64,000 nucleotides of DNA from Brevibacillus sp. DP1.3A (GTDB lineage Bacteria > Bacillota > Bacilli > Brevibacillales > Brevibacillaceae), in NCBI RefSeq assembly GCF_013284245.2, contig NZ_CP085876.1, forward strand, positions 2,773,001-2,837,000, read 5' to 3'. The notes beneath the pieces were generated by a model, which ran no database searches, was not told where the DNA came from, and saw only the letters and a program-made list of their open reading frames with translations. Below, in pieces: positions 44,982 through 53,905 of this stretch. Made by a program: the position numbers and the translations under genes. Position 1 is the first letter of the stretch; each line of letters starts with the position of its first letter.

Positions 44982-45770
44982 GTGGCACGGCTAACCAGTC
45001 AAGAAAAAGCAAAAGAGTTCGATAAATGGGTCATGTGGAAGCAAGAGGGAAGTCGCGAGGCGGAGGTTGACTTGATCACGCGGTTTTTGCCACTGGTAGA
45101 TAAGGTGGCAAATCGGTTGGCAATTAATCTGCCAGCTAATGTGGACAAGGATGACTTGATTAGTTATGGGCGCTTTGGGCTATTGGACGCTTTGGCTAAA
45201 TTCGATCATACCCGGGGTCTCCAATTTGAGACGTACGCCATGTGGCGGATTCGTGGTGCAATGATCGATGGACTACGCGAGAACGACTGGATCCCTCGTA
45301 CTGTTCGAGACAAGGCCAAAAAAATCGAAGAAGCATACACCACATTGGAACAGCAAATGCTGCGAATGCCAACCGATCAAGAAGTGTCTGATTATCTGGG
45401 AATAAGCAAAAAGGAGCTTCAACAGGTTTTCTTGGAAACCTCTCTTGCCAGCATGGTTTCTATCGATGAGGCAGTAGGGGATGAGGACGAACAAAAAACA
45501 GCAAGACATTCGTATATCATCGACGAGCTCACACCTCGCCCTGATAATGTGGCGGAAGTATCCAGCTTAAAAGAGGTTCTTGTAACGGTCATCGACAAAT
45601 TGCCTGAAAAGGAACGATTGGTTGTCTCCTTGTTTTATTTTGAAGAAATGACCTTATCAGAAATTGCGGAAATCATGAGCTTGTCACCTTCAAGAATATC
45701 CCAGTTGCACTCCAAAGCTCTTTTCCGACTTCGTTCTGCGTTGTCCAGATGGAAATCGCAATTGATGTAA
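44982..45770 (+). CDS. sigD: Motility sigma factor SigD (FliA/sigma-28)
   Basis: 262 residues. Region 2: RFLPLVDKVANRLAINLPAN, DLISYGRFGLLDALAKFDHT, FETYAMWRIRGAMIDGLREN. Region 3 has DYLGISKKELQQVF. Region 4: LPEKERLVVSLFYFEEMTLS, EIAEIMSLSPSRISQLHSKA. It directs late flagellar, chemotaxis and autolysin genes; FlgM, its antagonist, is not in the window. GTG start at 44982 with GGTTGGTG upstream. Confidence 0.96.
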   Translation: MARLTSQEKAKEFDKWVMWKQEGSREAEVDLITRFLPLVDKVANRLAINLPANVDKDDLISYGRFGLLDALAKFDHTRGLQFETYAMWRIRGAMIDGLRENDWIPRTVRDKAKKIEEAYTTLEQQMLRMPTDQEVSDYLGISKKELQQVFLETSLASMVSIDEAVGDEDEQKTARHSYIIDELTPRPDNVAEVSSLKEVLVTVIDKLPEKERLVVSLFYFEEMTLSEIAEIMSLSPSRISQLHSKALFRLRSALSRWKSQLM

Positions 45771-45801
45771 GGGGACATTACCCAAGCTTGAGAGGGGTAG
45801 A

Positions 45802-47220
45802 ATGATGGAAGGGATCGGGAAATATAAAATAGAAGTAAGAATTTCAGCTGATAAATTGGAGGCTGAGTTACTTCTCCGTGTGGACGAACAAGATATCGAC
45901 GAAATTGTCATCTTGGAAACAGATGTATACAAAGCATTACAAACAAGCAATGTGAAGTATGGAATTCTCGATGATGTAGTTCAGAACTTATGTACCTTAC
46001 CTGCGAAGTATGCAAACGCGAGAGTAAAGGTTGCTCTGGGGATTGCACCTGTGGCTGGAACAGATGGGACTATCGAGTACCCCTATTTGGCATCTATTAA
46101 TGAAGGGGAAGGTCCAAGAGAGCTAGAGGATGGCCGTGTTGATTTTTATAATGTGACGACAATCCCTAATGTGGCAAAAGGGCAACTCTTGGCACGTAAA
46201 ATACCAGCAAGCCAGGGACAACCAGGCACAGCAGTTACCGGAGAGCCCATCGCTCCCAAAGCCGGCAAGGAAATAAACATGAAGCCTGGGAAAAATGTTG
46301 TGCTTAATCAAGAGCGGACAATGCTATACGCCGCTATTGACGGACAAGTCTCCTTTACGGAACAGGCAAAAATGAACGTGTTTCCCGTATTTGAAGTAAA
46401 CGGGGATGTTGATTTTGGTGTTGGCAATATTGATTTTGTGGGAACGGTGGTCATTCGCGGGAACGTATTGAATGGCTTTCGCGTAAAGTCATCAGGAGAT
46501 ATACGCGTACTTGGTAGTGTAGAAGGGGCCGAGTTGTACGCAGAAGGCTCCATTGAAATCAAAAGCGGGATTGTTGCCCAGGACAAAGGCTGCATTGTAG
46601 CGGGGAAAGATGTCCGGACCTCCTTTATCCAAAACGCCAATGTAACGGCTGGGAATCAAGTGATTGTTTCTCAAAGCATCATGTTCTCAACCGTACGAGC
46701 CGGAAAGCAAATCATTTGCAAAGGGGCAAAAGGCTTCATCATTGGCGGCGTGTTGCAAGCTGGGGAAAAGATTGTCGCTCGAGTATTTGGGAACAGCAGC
46801 GCCACTCCTACGATACTCGAAGTAGGAGTCAAACCGGAATTAAGACAAGAACTGGCGAACATTCAAAAAGAACTACAAAATGTGTATGAAAATTTACGCA
46901 AAACAGATCAAGGCCTAGGCGTTATTAATCAGATCCTTCAAGTCAGCAAAGAACTTCCAGCAGACAAACGTCTCATGCAAATCAAGCTAACCAATACTCG
47001 TCTGGTTCTGGAAAAAGAAAGCAAGGAATTAGAAGCACGCAGAAATGATATTGAACTCGAGCTGAAAGGGGAAGGACCATCAGCTATTGAGGCATATCAT
47101 GTGATGTATCCAGGAATTAAAATGACGTTTGGAAAACTGGTGCACTTTATCAAGCACGAGTATGCGAGAACGCGATTTATTGTGCTGGACGGTGAAATTA
47201 GCACTGCAACTCTTATCTAA
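45802..47220 (+). CDS. FapA (DUF342) domain protein
   Basis: 472 residues. N-terminal DUF342/FapA part has YPYLASINEGEGPRELEDGR, VDFYNVTTIPNVAKGQLLAR and GTAVTGEPIAPKAGKEINMK. The centre is a beta-helix with hexad-like turns (VNGDVDFGVGNIDFVGTVVI RGNVLNGF, GDIRVLGSVEGAELYAEGSI). A coiled coil lies at about 355-425. Proteins of this kind follow sigD in several Bacillales operons; some are linked to polysaccharide or cell-envelope structures, but the role is unknown. GAGGGG before the first of two ATG codons. 31 bases from sigD. Confidence 0.85.
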   Translation: MMEGIGKYKIEVRISADKLEAELLLRVDEQDIDEIVILETDVYKALQTSNVKYGILDDVVQNLCTLPAKYANARVKVALGIAPVAGTDGTIEYPYLASINEGEGPRELEDGRVDFYNVTTIPNVAKGQLLARKIPASQGQPGTAVTGEPIAPKAGKEINMKPGKNVVLNQERTMLYAAIDGQVSFTEQAKMNVFPVFEVNGDVDFGVGNIDFVGTVVIRGNVLNGFRVKSSGDIRVLGSVEGAELYAEGSIEIKSGIVAQDKGCIVAGKDVRTSFIQNANVTAGNQVIVSQSIMFSTVRAGKQIICKGAKGFIIGGVLQAGEKIVARVFGNSSATPTILEVGVKPELRQELANIQKELQNVYENLRKTDQGLGVINQILQVSKELPADKRLMQIKLTNTRLVLEKESKELEARRNDIELELKGEGPSAIEAYHVMYPGIKMTFGKLVHFIKHEYARTRFIVLDGEISTATLI

Positions 47221-47266
47221 TCCAGGATGCTTACATACTTAGTGTGACAAAGGGAGTTGGGGCCAT

Positions 47267-47605
47267 ATGAGTTTGAAAGCGGTTGAATTGCAGGTGGCAA
47301 TACCACGCACGCTAGAAGTCAGCCGAATTCAGGAGCATCAGCAACAACGAACCATACATGAACAACAATCAATGATTGATCAGCGAAGAGACCTGGATGA
47401 ACATATGCGCCAGCGCCCGAGCGATCTTGAGCAATCACAAAAGAACCAGATACGCGAACGAGAAAAAAAGCAAGGACAGCAAGAACATCAGGACAAAAAA
47501 GAATCCGCTGGAAGTCAATTGTCCGAATCGAGCGAAGGTGTATCTGCGAATGCTGATCTCATGAGAGATCCATTGCGTGGACGTATTATAGATATTTCTT
47601 TATAA
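47267..47605 (+). CDS. Gln/Glu-rich protein of the flagellar operon tail
   Basis: 112 residues. Ordered-looking ends, MSLKAVELQVAIPRTLEVSR and RDPLRGRIIDISL, enclose a highly charged, Gln-rich middle (IQEHQQQRTIHEQQSMIDQR; REREKKQGQQEHQDKKESAG). It is predicted helical or disordered. I do not know a function. GGGAGTTGGGG precedes the ATG. It lies between the FapA-like gene and the SwrB-like gene, 32 bases from the latter. Confidence 0.72.
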   Translation: MSLKAVELQVAIPRTLEVSRIQEHQQQRTIHEQQSMIDQRRDLDEHMRQRPSDLEQSQKNQIREREKKQGQQEHQDKKESAGSQLSESSEGVSANADLMRDPLRGRIIDISL

Positions 47606-47637
47606 ACGAAGTCAAGCCAGAAATAAAGGTGGACAAC

Positions 47638-48153
47638 ATGGACGTAGTGTATCCCATCCTGATTGGAGCAGGAATGATCAGCATGCTTCTTGCTTTTGTC
47701 ATTAAAAAGAAGCAGCCTGTTGACTCCTTTTCCTCAATACCGACACAACGCACGACGGACAAAGACGAGCTCGAAAAAAGCGTGCAGCGTCTTCAAAAAC
47801 AGGTAAAGCAAGAAACCAATCTGCTTGCTGCAGAATGGCAGGAAATGAGAGCGGATCTTCTCGAGGATATTGCTAGTTTGAGCAAGCGATTAGACAATGT
47901 GGAAGAACAATGGAAAAAGAGTGAAACTCATAAGCAAGAAGCTCCAAAGGATACGAATAGGATAGAACCAGCACCTCAAGCTCAAGAGGTGGATATGCTG
48001 GCACTGCGAGAACGTTATCGCCGTGCCTTTGAGCTGAGTAAAGAAGGTTTGTCTCGGGATGAGATCGCAAAACGACTCGGTGCCGGCAGAGGGGAAATCG
48101 ATTTGATCTTTTCCTTGGCTGACAGGCATGAGCGAGGTCTTGCCGATGCGTAA
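47638..48153 (+). CDS. SwrB-like protein (DUF6115 type)
   Basis: 171 residues. One N-terminal TM (about 5-22: YPILIGAGMISMLLAFVIKK), a coiled coil (about 40-105) and a C-terminal helix-turn-helix-like segment, RYRRAFELSKEGLSRDEIAK, RLGAGRGEIDLIFSLAD. This layout, and its place after sigD and before rpsB, match SwrB (YlxL) of B. subtilis, which activates the flagellar type III export apparatus. Overall residue identity cannot be judged here. The ATG at 47638 follows AAAGGTGG; a GTG at 47629 is less likely. Confidence 0.75.
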   Translation: MDVVYPILIGAGMISMLLAFVIKKKQPVDSFSSIPTQRTTDKDELEKSVQRLQKQVKQETNLLAAEWQEMRADLLEDIASLSKRLDNVEEQWKKSETHKQEAPKDTNRIEPAPQAQEVDMLALRERYRRAFELSKEGLSRDEIAKRLGAGRGEIDLIFSLADRHERGLADA

Positions 48154-48799
48154 ACAAGAGCTGTTATTTGGATTTGGAGCAGGACTGATAGTGGCTACCT
48201 CCATTATCGGACTGTTAGCGCCTAAGCAAACTGCGCAAGCCCCAGCCATGACTGTCGATCAAATGAAAGAAGCTGCACAAGAGCTGGAAATGGTCGTACT
48301 TACAGGAGAAGAATACAAACAGTGGCAGGAAGAAAAGAAGGTGAACGTACAGCCAGCTCCTGGAGTGCCTAAGGCCCCAGTGGCGCCTGTGACAAAGCAA
48401 CCGCAAACGTCAGCTGTACAGCCTACAACACCTGCAGCTTCATCAGAGCAAAAGGTGATTCCGCCAACGAATCCAGTGAGTAAGGACGGCCAGCCTACTC
48501 CAACCGTACCGAATACGCAGACACCAACGTCACCCAATACGGTGGCTCCTAAAGCTCCGACTGTGGAAGCACCAGTAGCAGACAAGAAGGTATCTTTCAC
48601 TGTACCTTACAAAGCAACTGCAGAAGATGTAGCGCAGGTTCTAGTCAAGGAAGGAATTCTTCCTGCCGACAATCAATTTGTGGCCCAGCTACGTGCAAGC
48701 GACAAGCTAAATCGTATTCGTGTCGGTACCTATGAAGTGTCGACCGCTGCTAAGGAAGCAGATATCGTCAAGTTGATAACAACGCCGCCTAAAAAATAG
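48146..48799 (+). CDS. MltG N-domain-like (LysM-like) membrane-anchored protein
   Basis: 217 residues. One N-terminal TM (about 6-24: LLFGFGAGLIVATSIIGLLA). A Pro/Thr-rich, low-complexity stalk follows (about 70-145). The C-terminal 70 residues (VSFTVPYKATAEDVAQVLVK, then LNRIRVGTYEVS and IVKLITTPPKK) match only the LysM-like part of MltG/YceG. The catalytic transglycosylase domain, with its ELTxAS-type Glu, is absent. It may sense or bind peptidoglycan, but I cannot show this. The ATG at 48146 overlaps the stop of the previous gene. Confidence 0.7.
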   Translation: MRKQELLFGFGAGLIVATSIIGLLAPKQTAQAPAMTVDQMKEAAQELEMVVLTGEEYKQWQEEKKVNVQPAPGVPKAPVAPVTKQPQTSAVQPTTPAASSEQKVIPPTNPVSKDGQPTPTVPNTQTPTSPNTVAPKAPTVEAPVADKKVSFTVPYKATAEDVAQVLVKEGILPADNQFVAQLRASDKLNRIRVGTYEVSTAAKEADIVKLITTPPKK

Positions 48800-48810
48800 G
48801 CGGTTTTTTC
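48785..48810 (+). terminator. Terminator of the fla/che operon, overlapping the last stop codon
   Basis: CCGCCTA (48785-48791) pairs with TAGGCGG (48797-48803) around AAAAA, followed by TTTTTTC. The TAG stop of the MltG-like gene (48797-48799) is part of the right arm. This ends the operon that begins at flgB. Confidence 0.92.
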
Positions 48811-48888
48811 AATGTAACCAAATGTGTCCATTTGTCGTCTGCCAAGAAGGCTCAAAACTTTTTTTGCGAAATAAATGGAATTCGTTTG

Positions 48889-48917
48889 TTGCAATTGAAA
48901 CTCCCATATGATATATT
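48889..48917 (+). promoter_or_regulatory. Sigma-A promoter of rpsB
   Basis: TTGCAA (48889-48894), a 17-base spacer, TATATT (48912-48917). The expected start near 48924 leaves a leader of about 120 bases before the rpsB ATG at 49046. Confidence 0.65.
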
Positions 48918-48923
48918 CATTTA

Positions 48924-49045
48924 CGGTGTTGAAATCGCACGTCCACCAATTCCGGCAACGGTGCTGCCTATGGCAGAATTGCTTGGAACATGCGGTGAGA
49001 CGGAGGTAGGCATCACAAAAACCATTTTTGAAGGAGGTGTGAAAT
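48924..49045 (+). promoter_or_regulatory. rpsB leader with conserved-looking stem, candidate S2 autoregulatory site
   Basis: CAATTC (48947-48952) pairs with GAATTG (48976-48981). TGCC (48965-48968) pairs with GGCA (48972-48975) inside it, leaving an asymmetric purine-rich bulge on the left arm. No T-run follows, so it is not a terminator. Ribosomal-protein leaders often carry structures bound by the encoded protein; whether S2 binds here is inference. Confidence 0.4.
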
Positions 49046-49756
49046 ATGGCAGTAATTTCGATGAAACAATTGCTCGAGGCTGGTGTACACTTCGGTCACC
49101 AAACTCGTCGTTGGAACCCGAAAATGGCTCGCTATATCTTCACCGAACGTAACGGAATCTACATTATCGACCTGCAAAAAACCGTTAAAAAAGTAGAGGA
49201 AGCGTACAACTTCGTACGTGAACTCGCTCAAGACGGCGGTAAAGTGCTCTTCGTTGGTACGAAGAAACAAGCACAAGAATCCGTTAAAGAAGAAGCAGAA
49301 CGCACAGGTCACTACTTCATCAACCAACGTTGGTTGGGTGGTACTCTGACAAACTTCACTACTATCAAAAAACGCACTTCTCGCTTGGCTGAGCTGAAGC
49401 GTATGGAAAACGATGGTACTTTCGAAGTATTGCCTAAGAAAGAAGTTATCGTTCTGCGCAAAGAAATGGATCGTCTGGAAAAATTCTTGGGCGGTATCGC
49501 TCACATGGATAAACTGCCTGACGCTCTGTTCGTCATCGATCCTCGTAAAGAGCGCATCGCTGTAGCAGAAGCTCGTAAATTGGGTATCCCAATCGTAGCG
49601 ATCGTAGATACTAACTGCGATCCAGATGAAATCGATTATGTGATCCCAGGTAACGATGACGCAATTCGCGCTGTGAAATTGCTCACTGCTAAAATGGCAG
49701 ACGCTCTGCAAGAAGGAAACCAAGGTACAGAGCAACAAGCAACAACAACTGCGTAA
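49046..49756 (+). CDS. rpsB: 30S ribosomal protein S2
   Basis: 236 residues. [43 protein letters not shown] site ([19 protein letters not shown]), [40 protein letters not shown], and [27 protein letters not shown] before the ATG. Very biased codon use, as in tsf and sucCD. The Gln/Thr-rich tail is typical. Confidence 0.97.
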   Translation: MAVISMKQLLEAGVHFGHQTRRWNPKMARYIFTERNGIYIIDLQKTVKKVEEAYNFVRELAQDGGKVLFVGTKKQAQESVKEEAERTGHYFINQRWLGGTLTNFTTIKKRTSRLAELKRMENDGTFEVLPKKEVIVLRKEMDRLEKFLGGIAHMDKLPDALFVIDPRKERIAVAEARKLGIPIVAIVDTNCDPDEIDYVIPGNDDAIRAVKLLTAKMADALQEGNQGTEQQATTTA

Positions 49757-49770
49757 GCATGTGTGTTAAA

Positions 49771-49812
49771 GGGTGGACTGAGGGTGTCAGAACCCCCGTC
49801 CATCCTTTTTTG
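49771..49812 (+). terminator. Terminator between rpsB and tsf
   Basis: GGGTGGAC (49771-49778) pairs with GTCCATCC (49798-49805), one G-T wobble; an inner GGGT/ACCC extends it; TTTTTT follows (49806-49811). It may allow partial read-through into tsf, which also has its own promoter. Confidence 0.88.
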
Positions 49813-49833
49813 CTGATTAGCGTCGCTGAGGTG

Positions 49834-49863
49834 TTAGCAGGCGATTTGCTTTTCGACTATAAT
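49834..49863 (+). promoter_or_regulatory. Candidate promoter of tsf
   Basis: TTAGCA (49834-49839), 18-base spacer, perfect TATAAT (49858-49863). It lies between the rpsB terminator and the tsf start codon at 49896. Confidence 0.55.
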
Positions 49864-49895
49864 AGGATCGTAACTTTCCGAGGAGGTTTCACTCA

Positions 49896-50783
49896 ATGGC
49901 AATTAGTGCACAAGCGGTTAAAGAACTGCGCGAGCGTACAGGCGCAGGTATGATGGATTGCAAACGCGCGTTGGAAGAAACAGCAGGCGACATGGAAAAA
50001 GCAATTGACTTGCTCCGTGAGCGCGGTGTAGCGAAAGCAGCGAAAAAATCCGGACGTATTGCAGCTGAAGGTTTGACTGCAACTGCGGTAGCTGGAAACG
50101 TTGCAGCAGTTGTAGAAGTAAACTGCGAAACTGACTTCGTTGGTAAAAACCCTGAGTTCCAAACCCTTGTTAAAGACATCGCTGAGCACGTTGTATCCCA
50201 ACGTCCTGCATCTGTTGAAGAAGCTCTGGAGCAACCTTTCAAAGGTGCTGGCGAGACTTTGGCTCATGTAATCAACGAGAAAATCGCGACTATTGGAGAA
50301 AACATCTCCTTCCGTCGTTTTGCACTCTCCGAGAAAACAGACAACGGTGCTTTCGGTGCTTACCTGCACATGGGTGGCCGTATCGGCGTTCTGGTTACTT
50401 TGGAAGGTACACAAGACGAAACACTGGCTCGCGACCTGGGCATGCACGCAGCAGCGTCTAACCCTCGTTTTGCTAACCGTGATGAAGTTTCCACTGATGA
50501 GATCGAGCGCGAGCGTGAAGTTCTGAAGAACCAAGCGCTGGCTGAAGGCAAACCTGCTAACATCGTTGAGAAAATGGTAGAAGGCCGCCTCTCCAAATTC
50601 TTCGAAGAATACGTACTGGTTGAGCAACCATTCGTAAAAGATCCTGACAAGAAAGTAGCTGTTCTGCTGAAAGAAGCAGGTGCTACCTTGAAAGGATTCA
50701 CTCGCTTCCAAGTAGGCGAAGGTATCGAGAAAAAACAAGAAGACTTCGCTGCTGAAGTTATGGCACAAGTTAATAAGCAATAA
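49896..50783 (+). CDS. tsf: Elongation factor Ts
   Basis: 295 residues. Nucleotide exchange factor for EF-Tu. It starts [55 protein letters not shown] is the core motif. [32 protein letters not shown] follows. GAGGAGG lies before the ATG. Normal length, biased codons. A terminator-like hairpin follows. Confidence 0.97.
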   Translation: MAISAQAVKELRERTGAGMMDCKRALEETAGDMEKAIDLLRERGVAKAAKKSGRIAAEGLTATAVAGNVAAVVEVNCETDFVGKNPEFQTLVKDIAEHVVSQRPASVEEALEQPFKGAGETLAHVINEKIATIGENISFRRFALSEKTDNGAFGAYLHMGGRIGVLVTLEGTQDETLARDLGMHAAASNPRFANRDEVSTDEIEREREVLKNQALAEGKPANIVEKMVEGRLSKFFEEYVLVEQPFVKDPDKKVAVLLKEAGATLKGFTRFQVGEGIEKKQEDFAAEVMAQVNKQ

Positions 50784-50791
50784 TAAAGGTT

Positions 50792-50820
50792 ATAGGGAAC
50801 ACCTTCGTGTTCCCTATTTT
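50792..50820 (+). terminator. Terminator after tsf
   Basis: ATAGGGAACAC (50792-50802) and GTGTTCCCTAT (50807-50817), a perfect 11-bp stem with loop CTTC, followed by TTTT. Confidence 0.88.
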
Positions 50821-50826
50821 CAAAGC

Positions 50827-51665
<839 letters not shown>

Positions 51666-51667
51666 TT

Positions 51668-52225
51668 ATGCCTCAAACTGTGCTAAAAGACATGGAAGAT
51701 CGCATGAATAAGGCGATCAATGCTTTGAAAAAAGACATGTCCAGCCTGCGTGCAGGACGTGCGAACCCAGCGATGCTGGATCGTGTTACAGTAGACTATT
51801 ACGGCACTCCAACACCGATTAGCCAATTGGCTAACATCAGCGTACCAGAACCACGTATGCTGATTATCCAGCCATGGGATAAAACAGCGCTCAAAGAAAT
51901 TGACCGTGCGCTGCAGCAATCGGATTTGGGAATTTCTCCATCCAACGATGGCGTGATTATCCGCCTGATGATTCCTCCACTCACAGAAGAGCGTCGCAAA
52001 GAGCTCGTGAAGCTGGCTGGAAAAGGTGGAGAAGAAGCAAAGGTAGCGATTCGTAACATCCGTCGTGATGCAAACGATGAAATTAAAAAGCTGGAAAAGG
52101 CTGCTACCATTTCTGAAGACGATTCCCGTCGTCACCAAGAAACTATCCAAAAAACAACGGATAAATTCATTGCTGAAGTTGACAAGGTCGTCAAAGACAA
52201 AGAGAAAGACATTTTGGAAGTATAG
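51668..52225 (+). CDS. frr: Ribosome recycling factor
   Basis: 185 residues. [60 protein letters not shown], and [45 protein letters not shown] are the family core. With EF-G it splits the post-termination ribosome. GGGGAATA upstream within the end of pyrH. Confidence 0.97.
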   Translation: MPQTVLKDMEDRMNKAINALKKDMSSLRAGRANPAMLDRVTVDYYGTPTPISQLANISVPEPRMLIIQPWDKTALKEIDRALQQSDLGISPSNDGVIIRLMIPPLTEERRKELVKLAGKGGEEAKVAIRNIRRDANDEIKKLEKAATISEDDSRRHQETIQKTTDKFIAEVDKVVKDKEKDILEV

Positions 52226-52234
52226 GTAATGGTA

Positions 52235-52256
52235 ATCCCCCTCGTTTGAGGGGGAT
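52235..52256 (+). other. Stem-loop between frr and uppS
   Basis: ATCCCCCTC (52235-52243) pairs perfectly with GAGGGGGAT (52248-52256) around GTTT. GTACGTC follows, so there is no T-run. It lies 36 bases before the uppS start codon. Confidence 0.6.
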
Positions 52257-52291
52257 GTACGTCTATATCTCTCATTACGGGGGAACACTTT

Positions 52292-53062
52292 ATGTTAGAA
52301 CATCTGGCGCGCAAATGGGGCCGCAAAGAAAAGCAATCGGAGCCAGCCGAGTTCGATCGTTCCGGTAAAATTCCGGAGCATGTGGCAATTATTATGGATG
52401 GCAACGGTCGTTGGGCCAGTAAGCGCAGTTTACCCCGGGTTGCCGGGCACCGTGCAGGTATGAAAGCAGTAAAAGAAGTCGTGAAGGTTGCAGACGAGAT
52501 CGGCGTTCGTTATATGACGATGTACGCATTCTCTACCGAAAACTGGAAGCGTCCACGCGATGAAGTGGATTTTCTCATGAAACTTCCGCAGGAATTTTTG
52601 TCGACAGAATTGGATGAATTAATAGAACGTGGTGTCCGCATACGCATGCTGGGCAGTAAAAGCGAGCTGCCTTCTCATACGTTGAAAGCGTTGCTGGAAG
52701 CAGAAGAGAAAACGAAGGACAATAGCGGTTTGCAATTGAATTTTGCCCTGAACTATGGCGGGCGAGATGAACTTGCAAAAGCATTTTCAGTGATGGCAGC
52801 ACAAGTAAAAGCAGGTGAGCTTCAACCAGAGCAACTGACTGAGGAATTGATATCGAGCTACCTGTATACAAGCGAAATTCCCGATCCAGACCTCTTGATT
52901 CGCACAAGTGGAGAGATTCGCTTGAGTAACTTTATGCTGTGGCAATTGGCATATACAGAATTATGGTTTACGGATGTGCTGTGGCCTGATTTTACCCGTG
53001 AACATTTTTATCAAGCAATCGTGGAATACCAAGGCCGAGCTCGTCGCTACGGGGCGGTATAG
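52292..53062 (+). CDS. uppS: Undecaprenyl diphosphate synthase (isoprenyl transferase)
   Basis: 256 residues. Makes C55-PP for wall synthesis. Catalytic Asp36 in IIMDGNGRWASKR, GHRAGMKAVKEVVKVADEIG, LTMYAFSTENW-type string (MTMYAFSTENWKRP), FALNYGGRDEL and the end signature DLLIRTSGEIRLSNFMLWQL. The 28-residue N-terminal extension before the domain is charged (KWGRKEKQSEPAE). GGGGGAAC before the ATG. Confidence 0.96.
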   Translation: MLEHLARKWGRKEKQSEPAEFDRSGKIPEHVAIIMDGNGRWASKRSLPRVAGHRAGMKAVKEVVKVADEIGVRYMTMYAFSTENWKRPRDEVDFLMKLPQEFLSTELDELIERGVRIRMLGSKSELPSHTLKALLEAEEKTKDNSGLQLNFALNYGGRDELAKAFSVMAAQVKAGELQPEQLTEELISSYLYTSEIPDPDLLIRTSGEIRLSNFMLWQLAYTELWFTDVLWPDFTREHFYQAIVEYQGRARRYGAV

Positions 53063-53079
53063 CCGAGAGGTGGAATCAG

Positions 53080-53865
53080 TTGAAGCAACGTATAATAACA
53101 GGCCTGATTGGTGGGGCTGGTTTTCTATTATTGATGTATGCTGGTGGAGTTTGGTACTCACTTTTGGTGTTTTTACTGGCTGTCATTGGCTATTTTGAAT
53201 TTATGAGAATGGCTGGCATTCAGTCATTTTATTTGGCAGGATTGCTCGGATATGTATTGATGTTAAGCATTTTGTGGCCGTCTCTATTATTTTCGGATTG
53301 GCTCAGTATCAGCATGCCGGATCTGATGCTGCCCGTCATCCTGCTCTTGTTGATTTACTCCGTTTTACGGAAAAATCAGTTTCACATTGAACACGTCGCC
53401 CTTACGTTGGTGGGGGCGTTATACATAGGCTACGGTTTTACTTACATGGCCGCTACCCGAAACCTACCTGAAGGATTCATGCTGACGGTCATGGTCATTA
53501 TGGGAATATGGTCGACTGATTCGGGCGCCTATTTTGTCGGAAAAGCAATAGGTAAGCGTAAACTTTGGCCAGAAATAAGTCCAAACAAGACGGTAGAGGG
53601 AGCCTTAGGAGGTCTCGTTGCTTCTGTCCTGATTGTTCTTTCCATCAATGCAAGCTTCGGACATTTTGCGATTGATCAGGCTTTGACCATCGCACTTGTT
53701 GCGGGGATCGTCGGGCAATTGGGTGATTTGGTTGAGTCGGCTTTCAAGAGACATTTCCATGTAAAAGATTCAGGACAGCTCATTCCGGGTCACGGGGGCG
53801 TTTTGGATCGCTTTGATAGCTTTTTGCTCGTCTTTCCGGTTCTACATCTATTAGGTATTGTCTAA
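53080..53865 (+). CDS. cdsA: Phosphatidate cytidylyltransferase
   Basis: 261 residues, about eight TM helices. It makes CDP-diacylglycerol. The C-terminal signature is complete: SAFKRHFHVKDSGQLIPGHG GVLDRFDS. IWSTDSGAYFVGKAIGKRKL and SPNKTVEGALGGL are also typical. TTG start at 53080, six bases after GAGAGGTGG. Confidence 0.95.
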   Translation: MKQRIITGLIGGAGFLLLMYAGGVWYSLLVFLLAVIGYFEFMRMAGIQSFYLAGLLGYVLMLSILWPSLLFSDWLSISMPDLMLPVILLLLIYSVLRKNQFHIEHVALTLVGALYIGYGFTYMAATRNLPEGFMLTVMVIMGIWSTDSGAYFVGKAIGKRKLWPEISPNKTVEGALGGLVASVLIVLSINASFGHFAIDQALTIALVAGIVGQLGDLVESAFKRHFHVKDSGQLIPGHGGVLDRFDSFLLVFPVLHLLGIV

Positions 53866-53905
53866 AACCTTTTGCATATAGAAAGAGATATAGAGGGTGA
53901 AATCC

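Noticed and set aside
48832..49152. 106-residue plus-strand ORF upstream of and into rpsB
   Set aside because: It covers the rpsB promoter and leader and runs out of frame into rpsB.
49013..50780. Antisense ORFs opposite rpsB and tsf
   Set aside because: Same cause as at sucCD: strong codon bias keeps the reverse frame open. The forward genes are certain.
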